From positions 251,501-315,500 of the forward strand of contig JACKJH010000004.1 in NCBI GenBank assembly GCA_020638055.1: a stretch of 64,000 bases of DNA. The letters run 5' to 3'. A program made the position numbers and the translations under genes. The DNA comes from Hyphomicrobiaceae bacterium. Lineage in GTDB: Bacteria; Pseudomonadota; Alphaproteobacteria; Rhizobiales; Hyphomicrobiaceae. Of this stretch, positions 1 through 8,411 are shown piece after piece. The notes below the pieces were generated by a model that saw only the letters and a program-made list of their open reading frames with translations, was not told the origin of the DNA and made no database searches. Position 1 is the stretch's first letter. Every line of letters starts with the position of its first letter.

Positions 1-3
1 AAC

Positions 4-110
4 TCTAGAGCGCGTTCACTTTTCATGGAATCGCGAACGCGCTCTATTTTCTTTTATTTTGAGCATGTTTTTCACGCCGAACCGCGTACACTTCGGCTGA
101 ACATGCTCTA
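4..110 (+). repeat. RIME-like double-palindrome repeat, divergent variant
   Basis: It has the same plan as the other copies: a first palindrome with GAGCGCG and CGCGCTC arms, a T-rich linker, then a second palindrome running from GAGCATG to CATGCTC. The internal bases differ from the main family: the second loop reads GTACACTTCGG rather than GTCCACTTCGT. It abuts the next copy and shares its CTCTAGAG junction. Confidence 0.6.
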
Positions 111-211
111 GAGCGCATTCCGATCCGATGGCATCGGATCGGCGCTCAAGTTACTTGTTTGGTCGCATTTTCTTCGACGAACCGGCGTCCACTTCGTCGG
201 AAAATGCTCTA
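106..211 (+). repeat. RIME-like double-palindrome repeat
   Basis: Main-family copy. Palindrome 1 has GAGCGC arms around GATCCGAT and ATCGGATC. A linker containing TTGTTTGGTC follows. Palindrome 2 pairs GCATTTTC...CGACGAA with TTCGTCG...GAAAATGC. Together with the preceding copy it fills the 3' flank of the aldo/keto reductase gene. Confidence 0.8.
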
Positions 212-256
212 ATTTTGCGCAGACAAAGTTTTTCAGCGTTCAGCTAAATATGCGCG

Positions 257-1243
257 TCAAACCGTTGGCTCAATGCCGATGGCCTGGGCGCTGCTGAAAC
301 GGTCACCCCAGGGAAATCCATCTGGGAACGCCGCTGCAATCTCGGCGCGCTGGTTTTGCGTAAGGCGAAAATCAGCCGCGGCGACATTGACTTCAAGATG
401 TTCGGCAGTGCGCGTGCCGGGAATGGTAATGACGTGCTCGCCCGCTGATAAGACCCAGGCGATTGCGACCTCCACGGGGGACTTGCCCAAACGTTCGCAA
501 AGTTTTTCGAATACAGCCATTGCCGCACGGTTCTGTGAATAAGCCGGTTCCTGGAAGCGCGGGTTGTTGAGGCGGAAGTCTCCTTTCGAAAACGTGGCGG
601 GATCGAGGACGTGTCCGGTCAACATGCCGCGGCCCAACGGCGAGAAAGCGACGAACGCGGCTCGGCACTCGTCGCAGGCCGCGATGAGCGAGCGTTCTGC
701 ATCCCGGGTCCACAGCGAGTATTCGCTTTGAACCGCTGAAACGCGTGTCAACCTATTGGCCTCGCGTAACGTTTCGGGCGACACCTCGCTCAGTCCGATC
801 GCGCCGATCTTGCCCTCCTTCTTCAATGCCGACAGCGTCTCCATGACTTCTTCGATCGGTCGGGCGGCTTCTCGCCGTTGAATGTAGAAAAGTTCCACAT
901 GATCGCGGCCCAGCCGCTTGAGGGACTGCTCCAAGGCGTTTCGCAGATGCGCCGGGCTGTTGTCGACGCGTCGCTCGCCGGTTACCGGCATATAGCGAAT
1001 TCCGGCCTTGGTGGAGACCACGATATCGGCTCGGCTCTCACGCAAATATCTGCCAATGAGCTCCTCGCTGCGTCCTAGCCCGTAGATATCGCTGGTATCG
1101 AAGTGGTTGACCCCAAGTTCGACAGCACGCGAAAATAATCTCATCGTTTCGGCTTCGGTCGACGGGCCATAGGTACCCGATATGCTCATCGCACCAAGGC
1201 TGACGGCAGAAACACGCGGTCCGAAGCTGCCAAGGCGGCGCAT
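257..1243 (-). CDS. Aldo/keto reductase family protein
   Basis: A cytosolic NADPH-type oxidoreductase of the aldo/keto reductase TIM-barrel family. Counting from the ATG at 1243, the family Asp (D49), Tyr (Y54, in the FDTSDIYG motif) and Lys (K79, in VSTKAG) are present. In the fourth strand, where the family usually has YxHR, this protein reads FYIQRR, so Gln122 seems to replace the catalytic His. The C-terminal IPGTRTAEHLEVN segment matches the cofactor phosphate-binding region. An in-frame TTG at 1276 would add 11 residues, but the ATG at 1243 gives the usual MRRLG-type start. The true substrate is unknown, and the missing His may change the reaction. Confidence 0.85.
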   Translation of the reverse strand: MRRLGSFGPRVSAVSLGAMSISGTYGPSTEAETMRLFSRAVELGVNHFDTSDIYGLGRSEELIGRYLRESRADIVVSTKAGIRYMPVTGERRVDNSPAHLRNALEQSLKRLGRDHVELFYIQRREAARPIEEVMETLSALKKEGKIGAIGLSEVSPETLREANRLTRVSAVQSEYSLWTRDAERSLIAACDECRAAFVAFSPLGRGMLTGHVLDPATFSKGDFRLNNPRFQEPAYSQNRAAMAVFEKLCERLGKSPVEVAIAWVLSAGEHVITIPGTRTAEHLEVNVAAADFRLTQNQRAEIAAAFPDGFPWGDRFSSAQAIGIEPTV

Positions 1244-1688
1244 TTGCAATCGAAGTCCCTCCCAGACCGTCAGCAAACCCGCTTTGTGACGTTCTCACGC
1301 GTCCAGCGGGGCGCTCGAACAATTGCAGCGCCTGACTGGCGGCTAGTTTTTCCCTGGAAACGGCCAGACGCAAGTCGAAGCCGCAACGGCATGGACCTTT
1401 TTCCTATTCCTGCAAGGTAGGCTGAGTGCTGATGAAGCTGATGGCTGGTGTCGCGTGGACACCATCCCGGGCCCAATTCACGACGTCGGCGAACGGCTCT
1501 CGCACACGCCCGCCTATTTATGTTGAAATGGGGCCGGCGACAGGTGAGGTCCGTTTCATTTGCTATTTTATGTTCATACGACAGATCCAAACAGGAGATC
1601 GGGGTCGGTGTGGGCTTGGATTGAAGCGCAGGCCGATGCTTTGCGCGCTGATTTGGCTCGATGGTTTTTCATTAAACGGAGATTAAAT
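1244..1688. other. Intergenic region, no gene seen
   Basis: Divergent spacer between the aldo/keto reductase and the SH3 protein gene. It should hold promoters for both. No coding, tRNA or repeat signal was recognised. Open frames here lack a ribosome site and family resemblance. Confidence 0.4.
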
Positions 1689-2006
1689 ATGTATGTTCGC
1701 TGCAGTTTGGCCATTCTGGCCGCCGCTTTGATAGCCACCGCGCAAACGACAACCGTGACGCCGGCCCAAGCGCAAGGTTACGGCCGTGATTGTGAACATG
1801 GGCCTGATACCTACCGGGTTCGCAATGTATCGTCCTGGGATCGCCTGAACATCCGCTCTGGGCCAAGTTCGCGTCGTGTGATTGTCGGCACCATCCCGGC
1901 CACGGGAACGGGTATCCATTGTCTAGGGCCCTGCGAAGGTAATTGGTGTCGTGTTAGCTGGCGCGGCATTGTCGGCTGGACGAATATGCGTTTTCTCGGC
2001 GAATAG
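1689..2006 (+). CDS. Small secreted SH3-domain protein
   Basis: The 105-residue protein has a Sec signal peptide, probably cut after AQA near residue 28. It is followed by one bacterial SH3-like (SH3b) domain with the typical LNIRSGPS motif at about 53-60 and a WCRV...GWTN end at about 86-99. Four Cys residues (35, 78, 82, 87) could form two disulfides in the periplasm. SH3b domains often bind peptidoglycan or peptides. The start at 1689 has a GGAG site just upstream. It stands alone, with no operon partner close by. The family call is good; the ligand is unknown. Confidence 0.8.
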   Translation: MYVRCSLAILAAALIATAQTTTVTPAQAQGYGRDCEHGPDTYRVRNVSSWDRLNIRSGPSSRRVIVGTIPATGTGIHCLGPCEGNWCRVSWRGIVGWTNMRFLGE

Positions 2007-2339
2007 CGGGAATGTTGCCAGAATTTCGTTGGATGTTTATCGGCTGGTGTAATCGCATGCCGTCTCGTCCTTGTCCTGGTGGTGGTCGTGGCCGTAGCCT
2101 GTAGGGTAAATGCTATGAAATCACCAAGCCTCAATGAGACGCAAAATTCGGCGGTCGCCGCGTAGACGTGCTGAAAGTTGGTTTGAGTTCGCGTTGGGTT
2201 GGTAATGCGGAGCAAACTGTGCGCAGGTTTATTTCGTAATTTGGTGACGGTGAGCTGCTCCTATTTTGGGACTTTTTCGCCTATGTAACGTAGTGGAAGA
2301 ATGCCGCCAGGGCGGTGCGCATGGGGAGTTGAAAAAGAC
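2007..2339. other. Intergenic region, no gene seen
   Basis: Spacer between the SH3 protein and the zinc peptidase. No repeat, clear terminator or RNA gene was recognised. The last part contains the ribosome site of the peptidase. Confidence 0.4.
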
Positions 2340-3026
2340 TTGGCTATCGCTCTCATATTGGTTCTGGGTTTTCTTGGTCTGGCTTTCCTGCCGCAAATGT
2401 GGGTCAAGCGCGTCATCAAGGAGAATTCCCGCGAACGTGCCGAGTTTCCCGGCACGGGAGGCCAGTTCGCGCGCCATCTTCTGGATGAGATGGATCTTGT
2501 GAACGTCGGCGTTGAGGCAACCAAGTCAGGCGACCATTACGATCCCGAATCCAAGACCGTCCGGCTTTTGCCGCAACATTTGAACGGACGCTCGCTTGCC
2601 GCTGTGGTGATTGCCGCCCATGAAGTGGGGCATGCCATGCAGGACGCAACTGGTTATGGTCCACTTGCCGCCCGCACGAGGCTTGCCAAGCAGGCGCACA
2701 ATATCGAACGCATTGGAGCCGTTGTCATGCTGGCCGCACCTGTCGTTATGGTGCTCGTCAAGGCGCCTGCGATTGTGTTTCTGCAGATCGTTGCGGGACT
2801 ATTGATTCTGTCTTCCACGATTTTGATGCATCTGACGACATTGCCGGTTGAGTTCGATGCCAGCTTCCGCCGCGCGCTCCCCGTCTTGAAGGCGGGGCGC
2901 TACATCTCCGACGACGATATGGTCGCGGCAAGGCGCATCTTGAAAGCGGCGGCGCTGACATATGTGGCGGCAGCGGGGGTAAGCCTGCTTGATGTCATGC
3001 GCTGGATCAGGGTGCTGCGGCCATGA
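2340..3026 (+). CDS. Membrane zinc metallopeptidase (YugP-like, Zn_peptidase_2)
   Basis: It begins with a hydrophobic helix (AIALILVLGF...). It then carries the HEVGH zinc site (H94, E95, H98 counting from TTG 2340), preceded by an SLAAVVIAA helix, and further membrane segments at about 120-165 and near the C-terminus. This layout matches the YugP family of integral-membrane zinc peptidases, whose substrates are mostly unknown. Start choice: TTG 2340 has a GGGGAG site 11 bases upstream and puts the start directly before the first helix. The ATG at 2301 would add 13 residues with a poor site. The next gene starts 110 bases downstream on the same strand. Confidence 0.8.
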   Translation: MAIALILVLGFLGLAFLPQMWVKRVIKENSRERAEFPGTGGQFARHLLDEMDLVNVGVEATKSGDHYDPESKTVRLLPQHLNGRSLAAVVIAAHEVGHAMQDATGYGPLAARTRLAKQAHNIERIGAVVMLAAPVVMVLVKAPAIVFLQIVAGLLILSSTILMHLTTLPVEFDASFRRALPVLKAGRYISDDDMVAARRILKAAALTYVAAAGVSLLDVMRWIRVLRP

Positions 3027-3136
3027 TTCACCTACCGTCAGGTCGCTTGCCAGATCCGAACCTCGCGGGCATACGTTTGCCGCTATGGCGCATGAAGCGT
3101 TGAGTAAAGTGGATCGGGTTTCATCGGGGGCATGAC

Positions 3137-4453
3137 GTGACGAACCCAAAAGCGGCTGGTGACAGCCGCGGCCAGCTTCATGGCTTGCTTGGCCGGGCGG
3201 TCCATGTCGAGCCTGCCGAGGTCAAGGCGCTGGCGCTGTCGTTTGCTTATTTCTTCCTGGTGCTTGCTGCCTATTACATCATTCGTCCGGTGCGCGATGA
3301 AATGGGCATTGCGGTTGGTCGCGAGCATCTACAGACGCTGTTCGTGGCTGTCTTTTTCGTGATGCTTGCGGCCGTACCGGTGTTTGGATGGGTCACGTCG
3401 AATTTTGCAAAACGATTCGTGGTGCCCATCGTCTATGGCTTCTTCATTCTCAATCTCATCGGGTTTTGGGTTTTGTTGTCGGGAGGTGGCCGCACACAGG
3501 CGCTGGCAAGCGTCTTTTTCATCTGGGCCAGCGTTTTCAACCTGTTCGTCGTCTCGCTGTTCTGGATCGTCATGTCCGACATTTACGCCAGTTCGCAGGC
3601 GAAGCGGCTTTTTGGCTTTATCGCGGCGGGTGGTTCGGCTGGCGCGCTGGCCGGGCCGATCATAACGCAGGTTTTCGTCAACGTTATCGGGCCCGACAAC
3701 CTGCTGCTCGTATCTGCACTCCTGTTATCGGCCGCACTTGGTATCGCCATGCTTTTGCGACGTGTTGCCCCGGGGCAAGGAGAAAGTGCAAGCGCCGAGC
3801 GGCCGGTTGGCAAGGGCATTCTGGCCGGCGCCGTACGTGTTTGGCGCTCGCCCTATCTGTTTCGCATCGCTCTGTGGATTTTGCTCGGCAACCTGGTGTC
3901 GACGTTTTTCTACCTCGAACAATCGCGCATTGTTGGTGAAGTGCTGTCAGATCGCACTGAGCGGGTGGTTCTGCTGGCCCGGCTCGACCTTGCTGTTTCC
4001 ATCATGACCATACTGCTACAGATTTTTGGCACCGGGCGCATGCTTGAGCGGTTCGGCGTGGGAATTACCGCAGCTACGCTTCCGGCATGGTGCGCGGTTG
4101 GGCTTGTGGCTCTGGCTGTTTCGCCCACGCTGACGGTGATCGTCACGATCATGGCGGTTGAACGGGCGATTGCGTTTGCTTTCGCCAACCCGGCGATCAA
4201 GGTGCTCTATACGGTCGTGGAGCCGGAAGAAAAATACAAGGCGCAAAACTTCATCGACACCGTGGTCTATCGCGGTGGTGATGCTGCGTCGGGCTGGATC
4301 TTTAACGGCCTTGGCAAAGGGTTTGGACTTACGGGCAGTGTGGTGGCATTGACCGCAGTTCCCGCCGCGCTGGGCTGGCTTTATCTAAGCTCATCGTTGG
4401 GCCGGCAGTTCCACGAGCGCACAAATACCAATGGACAGGATCAAAATCCGTAG
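3137..4453 (+). CDS. MFS-type carrier resembling ADP/ATP (NTP) translocases
   Basis: The 438-residue, roughly 12-helix membrane protein begins with a cytosolic lead of about 35 residues, then FAYFFLVLAAYYIIRPVRDEMG, a stretch seen in MFS proteins related to the Tlc/Npt nucleotide translocases. These homologues are common in free-living Proteobacteria, where their substrate is unproven. The start is GTG at 3137 behind a GGGGG site. The 3' end overlaps the convergent hydrolase gene by 13 bases, so the two transcripts must overlap. The family call is fair; nucleotide transport is not shown by the sequence. Confidence 0.75.
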   Translation: MTNPKAAGDSRGQLHGLLGRAVHVEPAEVKALALSFAYFFLVLAAYYIIRPVRDEMGIAVGREHLQTLFVAVFFVMLAAVPVFGWVTSNFAKRFVVPIVYGFFILNLIGFWVLLSGGGRTQALASVFFIWASVFNLFVVSLFWIVMSDIYASSQAKRLFGFIAAGGSAGALAGPIITQVFVNVIGPDNLLLVSALLLSAALGIAMLLRRVAPGQGESASAERPVGKGILAGAVRVWRSPYLFRIALWILLGNLVSTFFYLEQSRIVGEVLSDRTERVVLLARLDLAVSIMTILLQIFGTGRMLERFGVGITAATLPAWCAVGLVALAVSPTLTVIVTIMAVERAIAFAFANPAIKVLYTVVEPEEKYKAQNFIDTVVYRGGDAASGWIFNGLGKGFGLTGSVVALTAVPAALGWLYLSSSLGRQFHERTNTNGQDQNP

Positions 4454-5340
4454 ATCCGCGCTGCTGACCGAAACGTCTGCATGTAGGCATCCACCGTGAT
4501 TGACACGGGTTCTGCATAACCGCCGCCAATTGCAATGGACACAGGCAGGCCGCGCTCATGAGCAAAGCGGAAGACGGTTTCATCGCGGACTGCCAGTCCG
4601 GTTTGTGTCAGTGATAAGCGGCCAAGCCGGTCGACGCTGAGGGCATCCGCGCCCGATAGATAAAGCAGCAGGTCTGGCTTGAAGGCATCGAGTGCTTCAA
4701 GCGCGCTGTCGAGTGCAATCAGGTAGTCTTTATCGCCAGTGCCATTGGATAGCGGTATGTCGAGGTCGGAGGCAGCTTTGCGGAACGGGAAATTCTTCGC
4801 GCCGTGTATAGAGATCGTCTGGACCTCAGGAACCTGCGCCAGGATTGCGGCGGTGCCGTCACCTTGATGCACATCGCAATCCAGGATGGTGATACGCCTG
4901 GCTTCTCCCTCTGCCAAAAGGGTGAGGGCCGTGACAGCCAAATCGTTGAACACACAAAAGCCGGAGCCGAAATTTCGGTGCGCGTGATGCGTACCCCCTG
5001 CCAATTGACCGCTGATGCGGTATTGGCGTGCATCGCGTGCAGCAGCAAGCGATCCGCCGACCGTTGCGAGCGTCCTCTGCACGAGCGTTTCGCTCCACGG
5101 CACACCGATCCGCCGCATCGCTTGGGCTGGCAGCGTATCTGTCATGATTTTGTGAATATAGCCGGCATCGTGCGCACGGCTCAGTTCGTTAAGGGAAGCG
5201 GCGGGCGAAGGTGCCAGACCTACGCGCTGGAATATGCCAGTTCTTTGCGCCATTTCCCGCAATAAACGGTATTTCGACGCGGGAAAGCGATGTCCCGGAG
5301 GAAGCGGCAAATCCGGCGTGTCAGGAAAATAAAACGGCAT
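4441..5340 (-). CDS. Histone deacetylase-family (AcuC/APAH-like) hydrolase
   Basis: Zinc-dependent deacetylase fold. The paired active-site His residues are in GGTHHA (H118, H119). Zinc ligands are in DCDVHQGDGT (D156, H158). There is an SGADAL loop and a late GGGYAEP loop. Bacterial members deacetylate proteins, acetylpolyamines or small amides; which applies here is not visible. Its 299 residues suit the family. The stop codon overlaps the end of the carrier gene on the other strand. It lies 85 bases downstream of lepA on the same strand, so it could be co-transcribed with it. Confidence 0.88.
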   Translation of the reverse strand: MPFYFPDTPDLPLPPGHRFPASKYRLLREMAQRTGIFQRVGLAPSPAASLNELSRAHDAGYIHKIMTDTLPAQAMRRIGVPWSETLVQRTLATVGGSLAAARDARQYRISGQLAGGTHHAHRNFGSGFCVFNDLAVTALTLLAEGEARRITILDCDVHQGDGTAAILAQVPEVQTISIHGAKNFPFRKAASDLDIPLSNGTGDKDYLIALDSALEALDAFKPDLLLYLSGADALSVDRLGRLSLTQTGLAVRDETVFRFAHERGLPVSIAIGGGYAEPVSITVDAYMQTFRSAARIYGF

Positions 5341-5425
5341 GCAGCTCGGGCCATGGTTCTACACGCGCTGCCAGCACCAGAGCGGTTTGACATTTTTGGA
5401 AAGACAGGCGTTCGAAGCGGCGGCC

Positions 5426-7225
5426 TCACTCGTCCATCTTGAGTGCGTTGATGAAGGCTTCCTGCGGGATCTCGACCTTGCCGAACTGGCGCATCTTTTT
5501 CTTGCCCGCCTTCTGCTTTTCCAGAAGCTTTCTTTTACGCGTGATGTCGCCACCGTAACATTTCGCCAAGACATCCTTGCGCAATGCGCGGATCGTCTCG
5601 CGCGCGATAATGCGTCCGCCGATCGCCGCCTGAACGGGAATGACGAACATGTGCTGCGGGATCAGGTCTTTAAGCTTTTCGCACATGGTGCGGCCGCGAG
5701 CTTCGGCGCGTGAACGATGGACGATGATGGAGAGCGCATCCACCGGCTCGGCGTTGACCAGGATCTGCAACTTGACGAGGTCTTCAGGCTCATAACCGAG
5801 GATCTGATAATCAAACGAGGCATAGCCACGGCTGATTGATTTGAGACGGTCATAGAAGTCGAAGACGACTTCATTGAGCGGAAGTTCGTAGACAAGCATT
5901 GCGCGGCTGCCGGCATAGGTCAGGTTCTTTTGGCGTCCGCGACGGTCCTGGCAAAGCTTGAGGACAGCGCCGAGATACTCGTCGGGCACCATGATGGTGG
6001 CCGTGATCCATGGCTCCTCGATACGATCGATGCGCGTCGGATCCGGCATGTCGGCCGGATTGTGCATTTCGATCAGTTTTCCGTCGTTCAGGTAGATATG
6101 ATAGACGACCGAGGGGGCCGTGGTAATCAGGTCGAGATTGAACTCGCGCGCCAACCGCTCGGTGATAATTTCAAGATGCAAAAGGCCCAGGAAACCACAC
6201 CGGAAGCCGAATCCAAGTGCGGCCGAGTTCTCCGTCTCGTAAGAGAACGACGCATCGTTGAGGCGTAGCTTGCCCATCGCCTCGCGCAGGTCTTCGAAAT
6301 CTGCCGCGTCCACGGGAAACAGGCCGCAGAAAACCACCGGCTGCGCCGGCTTGAAGCCCGGCAGCGGTTCGGCTGTCGGCTTTTTCTCGTCCGTGATCGT
6401 GTCGCCGACGCGGGTATCGGCCACTTCCTTGATGGCGGCAGTGAAGAACCCAATCTCGCCTGGCCCGAGTTCGTCAAGCATCTGCTGTTTGGGACGAAAC
6501 ACGCCGACACGCTCGACCGGATGCACGGCACCGGTGGACATCAGCTTGACCTTCTGCCCCTTCTTGAGCACGCCTTCCATCACACGGACAAGAACGATGA
6601 CACCGAGGTAGGCGTCATACCAACTGTCGACCAGCATCGCCTTTAGCGGTTTGTTCCGGTCGCCGGTGGGCGGTGGTAACCGCGTTACGATCGCTTCCAG
6701 CACGGCGGCGACATTGACGCCGGTCTTGGCCGAAATGGGTACGGCATCTGAGGCATCGAGCCCGATGACGTCCTCGATCTGCGTCTTCACACGGTCTACG
6801 TCGGCTGCCGGCAGATCGACCTTGTTGAGTACGGGAAGGATCTCAAGATCGGAGTCGAGTGCTGTATAAACGTTGGCCAGCGTTTGTGCCTCGACCCCTT
6901 GCGAGGCATCGACCACGAGAATTGCACCCTCGCAGGCGGCAAGTGATCTGGATACCTCATATGCAAAATCGACATGGCCCGGCGTGTCCATCAGGTTGAG
7001 TTGATAGGTCTTGCCGTCCGCGGCATTGTAATCCAGGCGCACGGTCTGGGCCTTGATTGTGATGCCCCGTTCGCGCTCGATGTCCATCGAATCAAGCAAT
7101 TGCTCCTTCATCTCACGTTCTGTGACGTTGCCGCAAAGCTGTATCAGCCTGTCGGACAAGGTCGACTTGCCGTGATCGATGTGGGCAATGATCGAGAAAT
7201 TTCGGATCAGCGATGTGTCGGTCAT
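5426..7225 (-). CDS. lepA: Elongation factor 4 (LepA GTPase)
   Basis: Ribosome-associated GTPase that acts on stalled or assembling ribosomes. The G1 loop AHIDHGKST is at 14-22, followed by the DTPGH (G3) and NKVD (G4) motifs. The EF-G-like domains and the LepA-specific C-terminal domain ending in KRKLLEKQKAGKKKMRQ and EAFINALKMD are all present. At 599 residues it is full length. The ATG at 7225 begins directly with the family's RNFSIIAH lead. It stands upstream of the deacetylase-family gene on the same strand. Confidence 0.98.
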   Translation of the reverse strand: MTDTSLIRNFSIIAHIDHGKSTLSDRLIQLCGNVTEREMKEQLLDSMDIERERGITIKAQTVRLDYNAADGKTYQLNLMDTPGHVDFAYEVSRSLAACEGAILVVDASQGVEAQTLANVYTALDSDLEILPVLNKVDLPAADVDRVKTQIEDVIGLDASDAVPISAKTGVNVAAVLEAIVTRLPPPTGDRNKPLKAMLVDSWYDAYLGVIVLVRVMEGVLKKGQKVKLMSTGAVHPVERVGVFRPKQQMLDELGPGEIGFFTAAIKEVADTRVGDTITDEKKPTAEPLPGFKPAQPVVFCGLFPVDAADFEDLREAMGKLRLNDASFSYETENSAALGFGFRCGFLGLLHLEIITERLAREFNLDLITTAPSVVYHIYLNDGKLIEMHNPADMPDPTRIDRIEEPWITATIMVPDEYLGAVLKLCQDRRGRQKNLTYAGSRAMLVYELPLNEVVFDFYDRLKSISRGYASFDYQILGYEPEDLVKLQILVNAEPVDALSIIVHRSRAEARGRTMCEKLKDLIPQHMFVIPVQAAIGGRIIARETIRALRKDVLAKCYGGDITRKRKLLEKQKAGKKKMRQFGKVEIPQEAFINALKMDE

Positions 7226-7480
7226 GCGCGGCTATTAGCACTGGCCGGAGCCTTGCGAAAGAGCGCTTTTAATGCCCGTCCAACGGGTCGCACTCGAAGC
7301 CGGCAAACTGGACAGGTTGCTGTTACGTTCCGCCGGGCTTGGTGCCAAGTCGGACTTCGGTATTACTGCGAATGTTCAAGCATGTTCGTGCCCAGTTAAC
7401 GGTCATTTTCCTTGACGCCAGTGGAATGCATGCCCACAAGTCGGGTAACAAGAAAGAGCCCTCAACAGAAGGCTGTTCCT

Positions 7481-8011
7481 ATGGCTGCGGATTATGGAGC
7501 GCATCAAATGAAAGAGTTAAATGACGAAGCGCGTAAGGCGGTGAATTCCGCTTTTGATGCGCTTAACGATTGGCGTAACGACATGGCATCTGCCAGCGAG
7601 CGCTATTCCGCAAAGATTTTCGACCAGATGTCGGAAGCCAGCAAAGCGATGGGTTGGCCCAATGAAATGGTCGATGCCACCCGCCAGCAACTGCAGAATG
7701 CATCTCGTATGCAGTTGCAGATGATGGATCAGGTGATGGATGCTTGGAAAGAGCAGATCCGCAATCCGGGCGCCGGGTTCAACATGCCACCGAACCTGAT
7801 GCAGTCCATGCCCGGCATGCAGGAATTCGCCAAGAACATGGGCGATTTCGGCGGCATGGGCGGCATGGCCACTGCACCCTTCCAGTTCTGGATGCAAGCC
7901 GCGGAGATGTGGCAGAAGAATTGGGCGTCCACCATGTCATTCTGGATGAAGGGGCCGGCAGGTCTCTCTGAGATGATGGAGCAAATGCGCAAGGATATGG
8001 GTGGACGTTGA
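7481..8011 (+). CDS. Phasin-like polyhydroxyalkanoate granule-associated protein
   Basis: The protein is helical, low in Cys and rich in Met, Gln and Ala, with a long amphipathic N-terminal half (DALNDWRNDMASASERYSA...) and a Met/Gly-rich C-terminus (GMGGMATAPFQFW). This fits phasins that coat polyhydroxybutyrate granules. Two starts are credible: ATG 7481 with AGAAGG 8 bases upstream, or ATG 7508 with GGAG 8 bases upstream. It is followed by a half repeat and a strong terminator hairpin, so it is probably monocistronic. No polymer synthase gene is present in the window. Confidence 0.7.
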   Translation: MAADYGAHQMKELNDEARKAVNSAFDALNDWRNDMASASERYSAKIFDQMSEASKAMGWPNEMVDATRQQLQNASRMQLQMMDQVMDAWKEQIRNPGAGFNMPPNLMQSMPGMQEFAKNMGDFGGMGGMATAPFQFWMQAAEMWQKNWASTMSFWMKGPAGLSEMMEQMRKDMGGR

Positions 8012-8023
8012 TCTACCCGAGCG

Positions 8024-8066
8024 CTAGAGCGGATTGCGATCCGATGGTATCGGATCGGTGCTCTAG
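8024..8066. repeat. Half RIME-like repeat (first palindrome only)
   Basis: CTAGAGC and GCTCTAG bracket GATCCGAT and ATCGGATC. This is the first palindrome of the repeat without the second one. It lies directly after the phasin stop codon and could form an RNA hairpin. Confidence 0.7.
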
Positions 8067-8180
8067 CCCGCCTTTCTCACGAGGGCACGGCCGTCGTCGC
8101 GCTGGCGCGAGATCGACCCGCAAGGAGGGAGGCGAAAAGCGCACGAAAATATTTCGAACGTCTGGCGCCCATTCATTCCA

Positions 8181-8225
8181 CAAATAAAATCGCCGTGTCC
8201 CTGTCTGGGCACGGCGATTTATTTG
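8181..8225. terminator. Intrinsic terminator hairpin after the phasin gene
   Basis: A long stem made by AAATCGCCGTG and CACGGCGATTT, with flanking CAAATAA and TTATTTG that also pair. It is symmetrical and could act on either strand; the phasin transcript is the obvious client. Confidence 0.75.
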
Positions 8226-8411
8226 TTCCGGGGGTGAGAGTTTTGCGGTGGCTTCAGGATCGTGCCGGTTGGTGCGGAATGGCAGCTTTTGCCCAATTTG
8301 AGCCTTCAATTCGGCCATCATGGCGCACGGCTCTTGACGGCAATAGTCGGACCGGCAAACTCCCGCTGCCGGATCAAACCAATTCCGTCGGAAATAATTT
8401 GCGAGGTTGTA

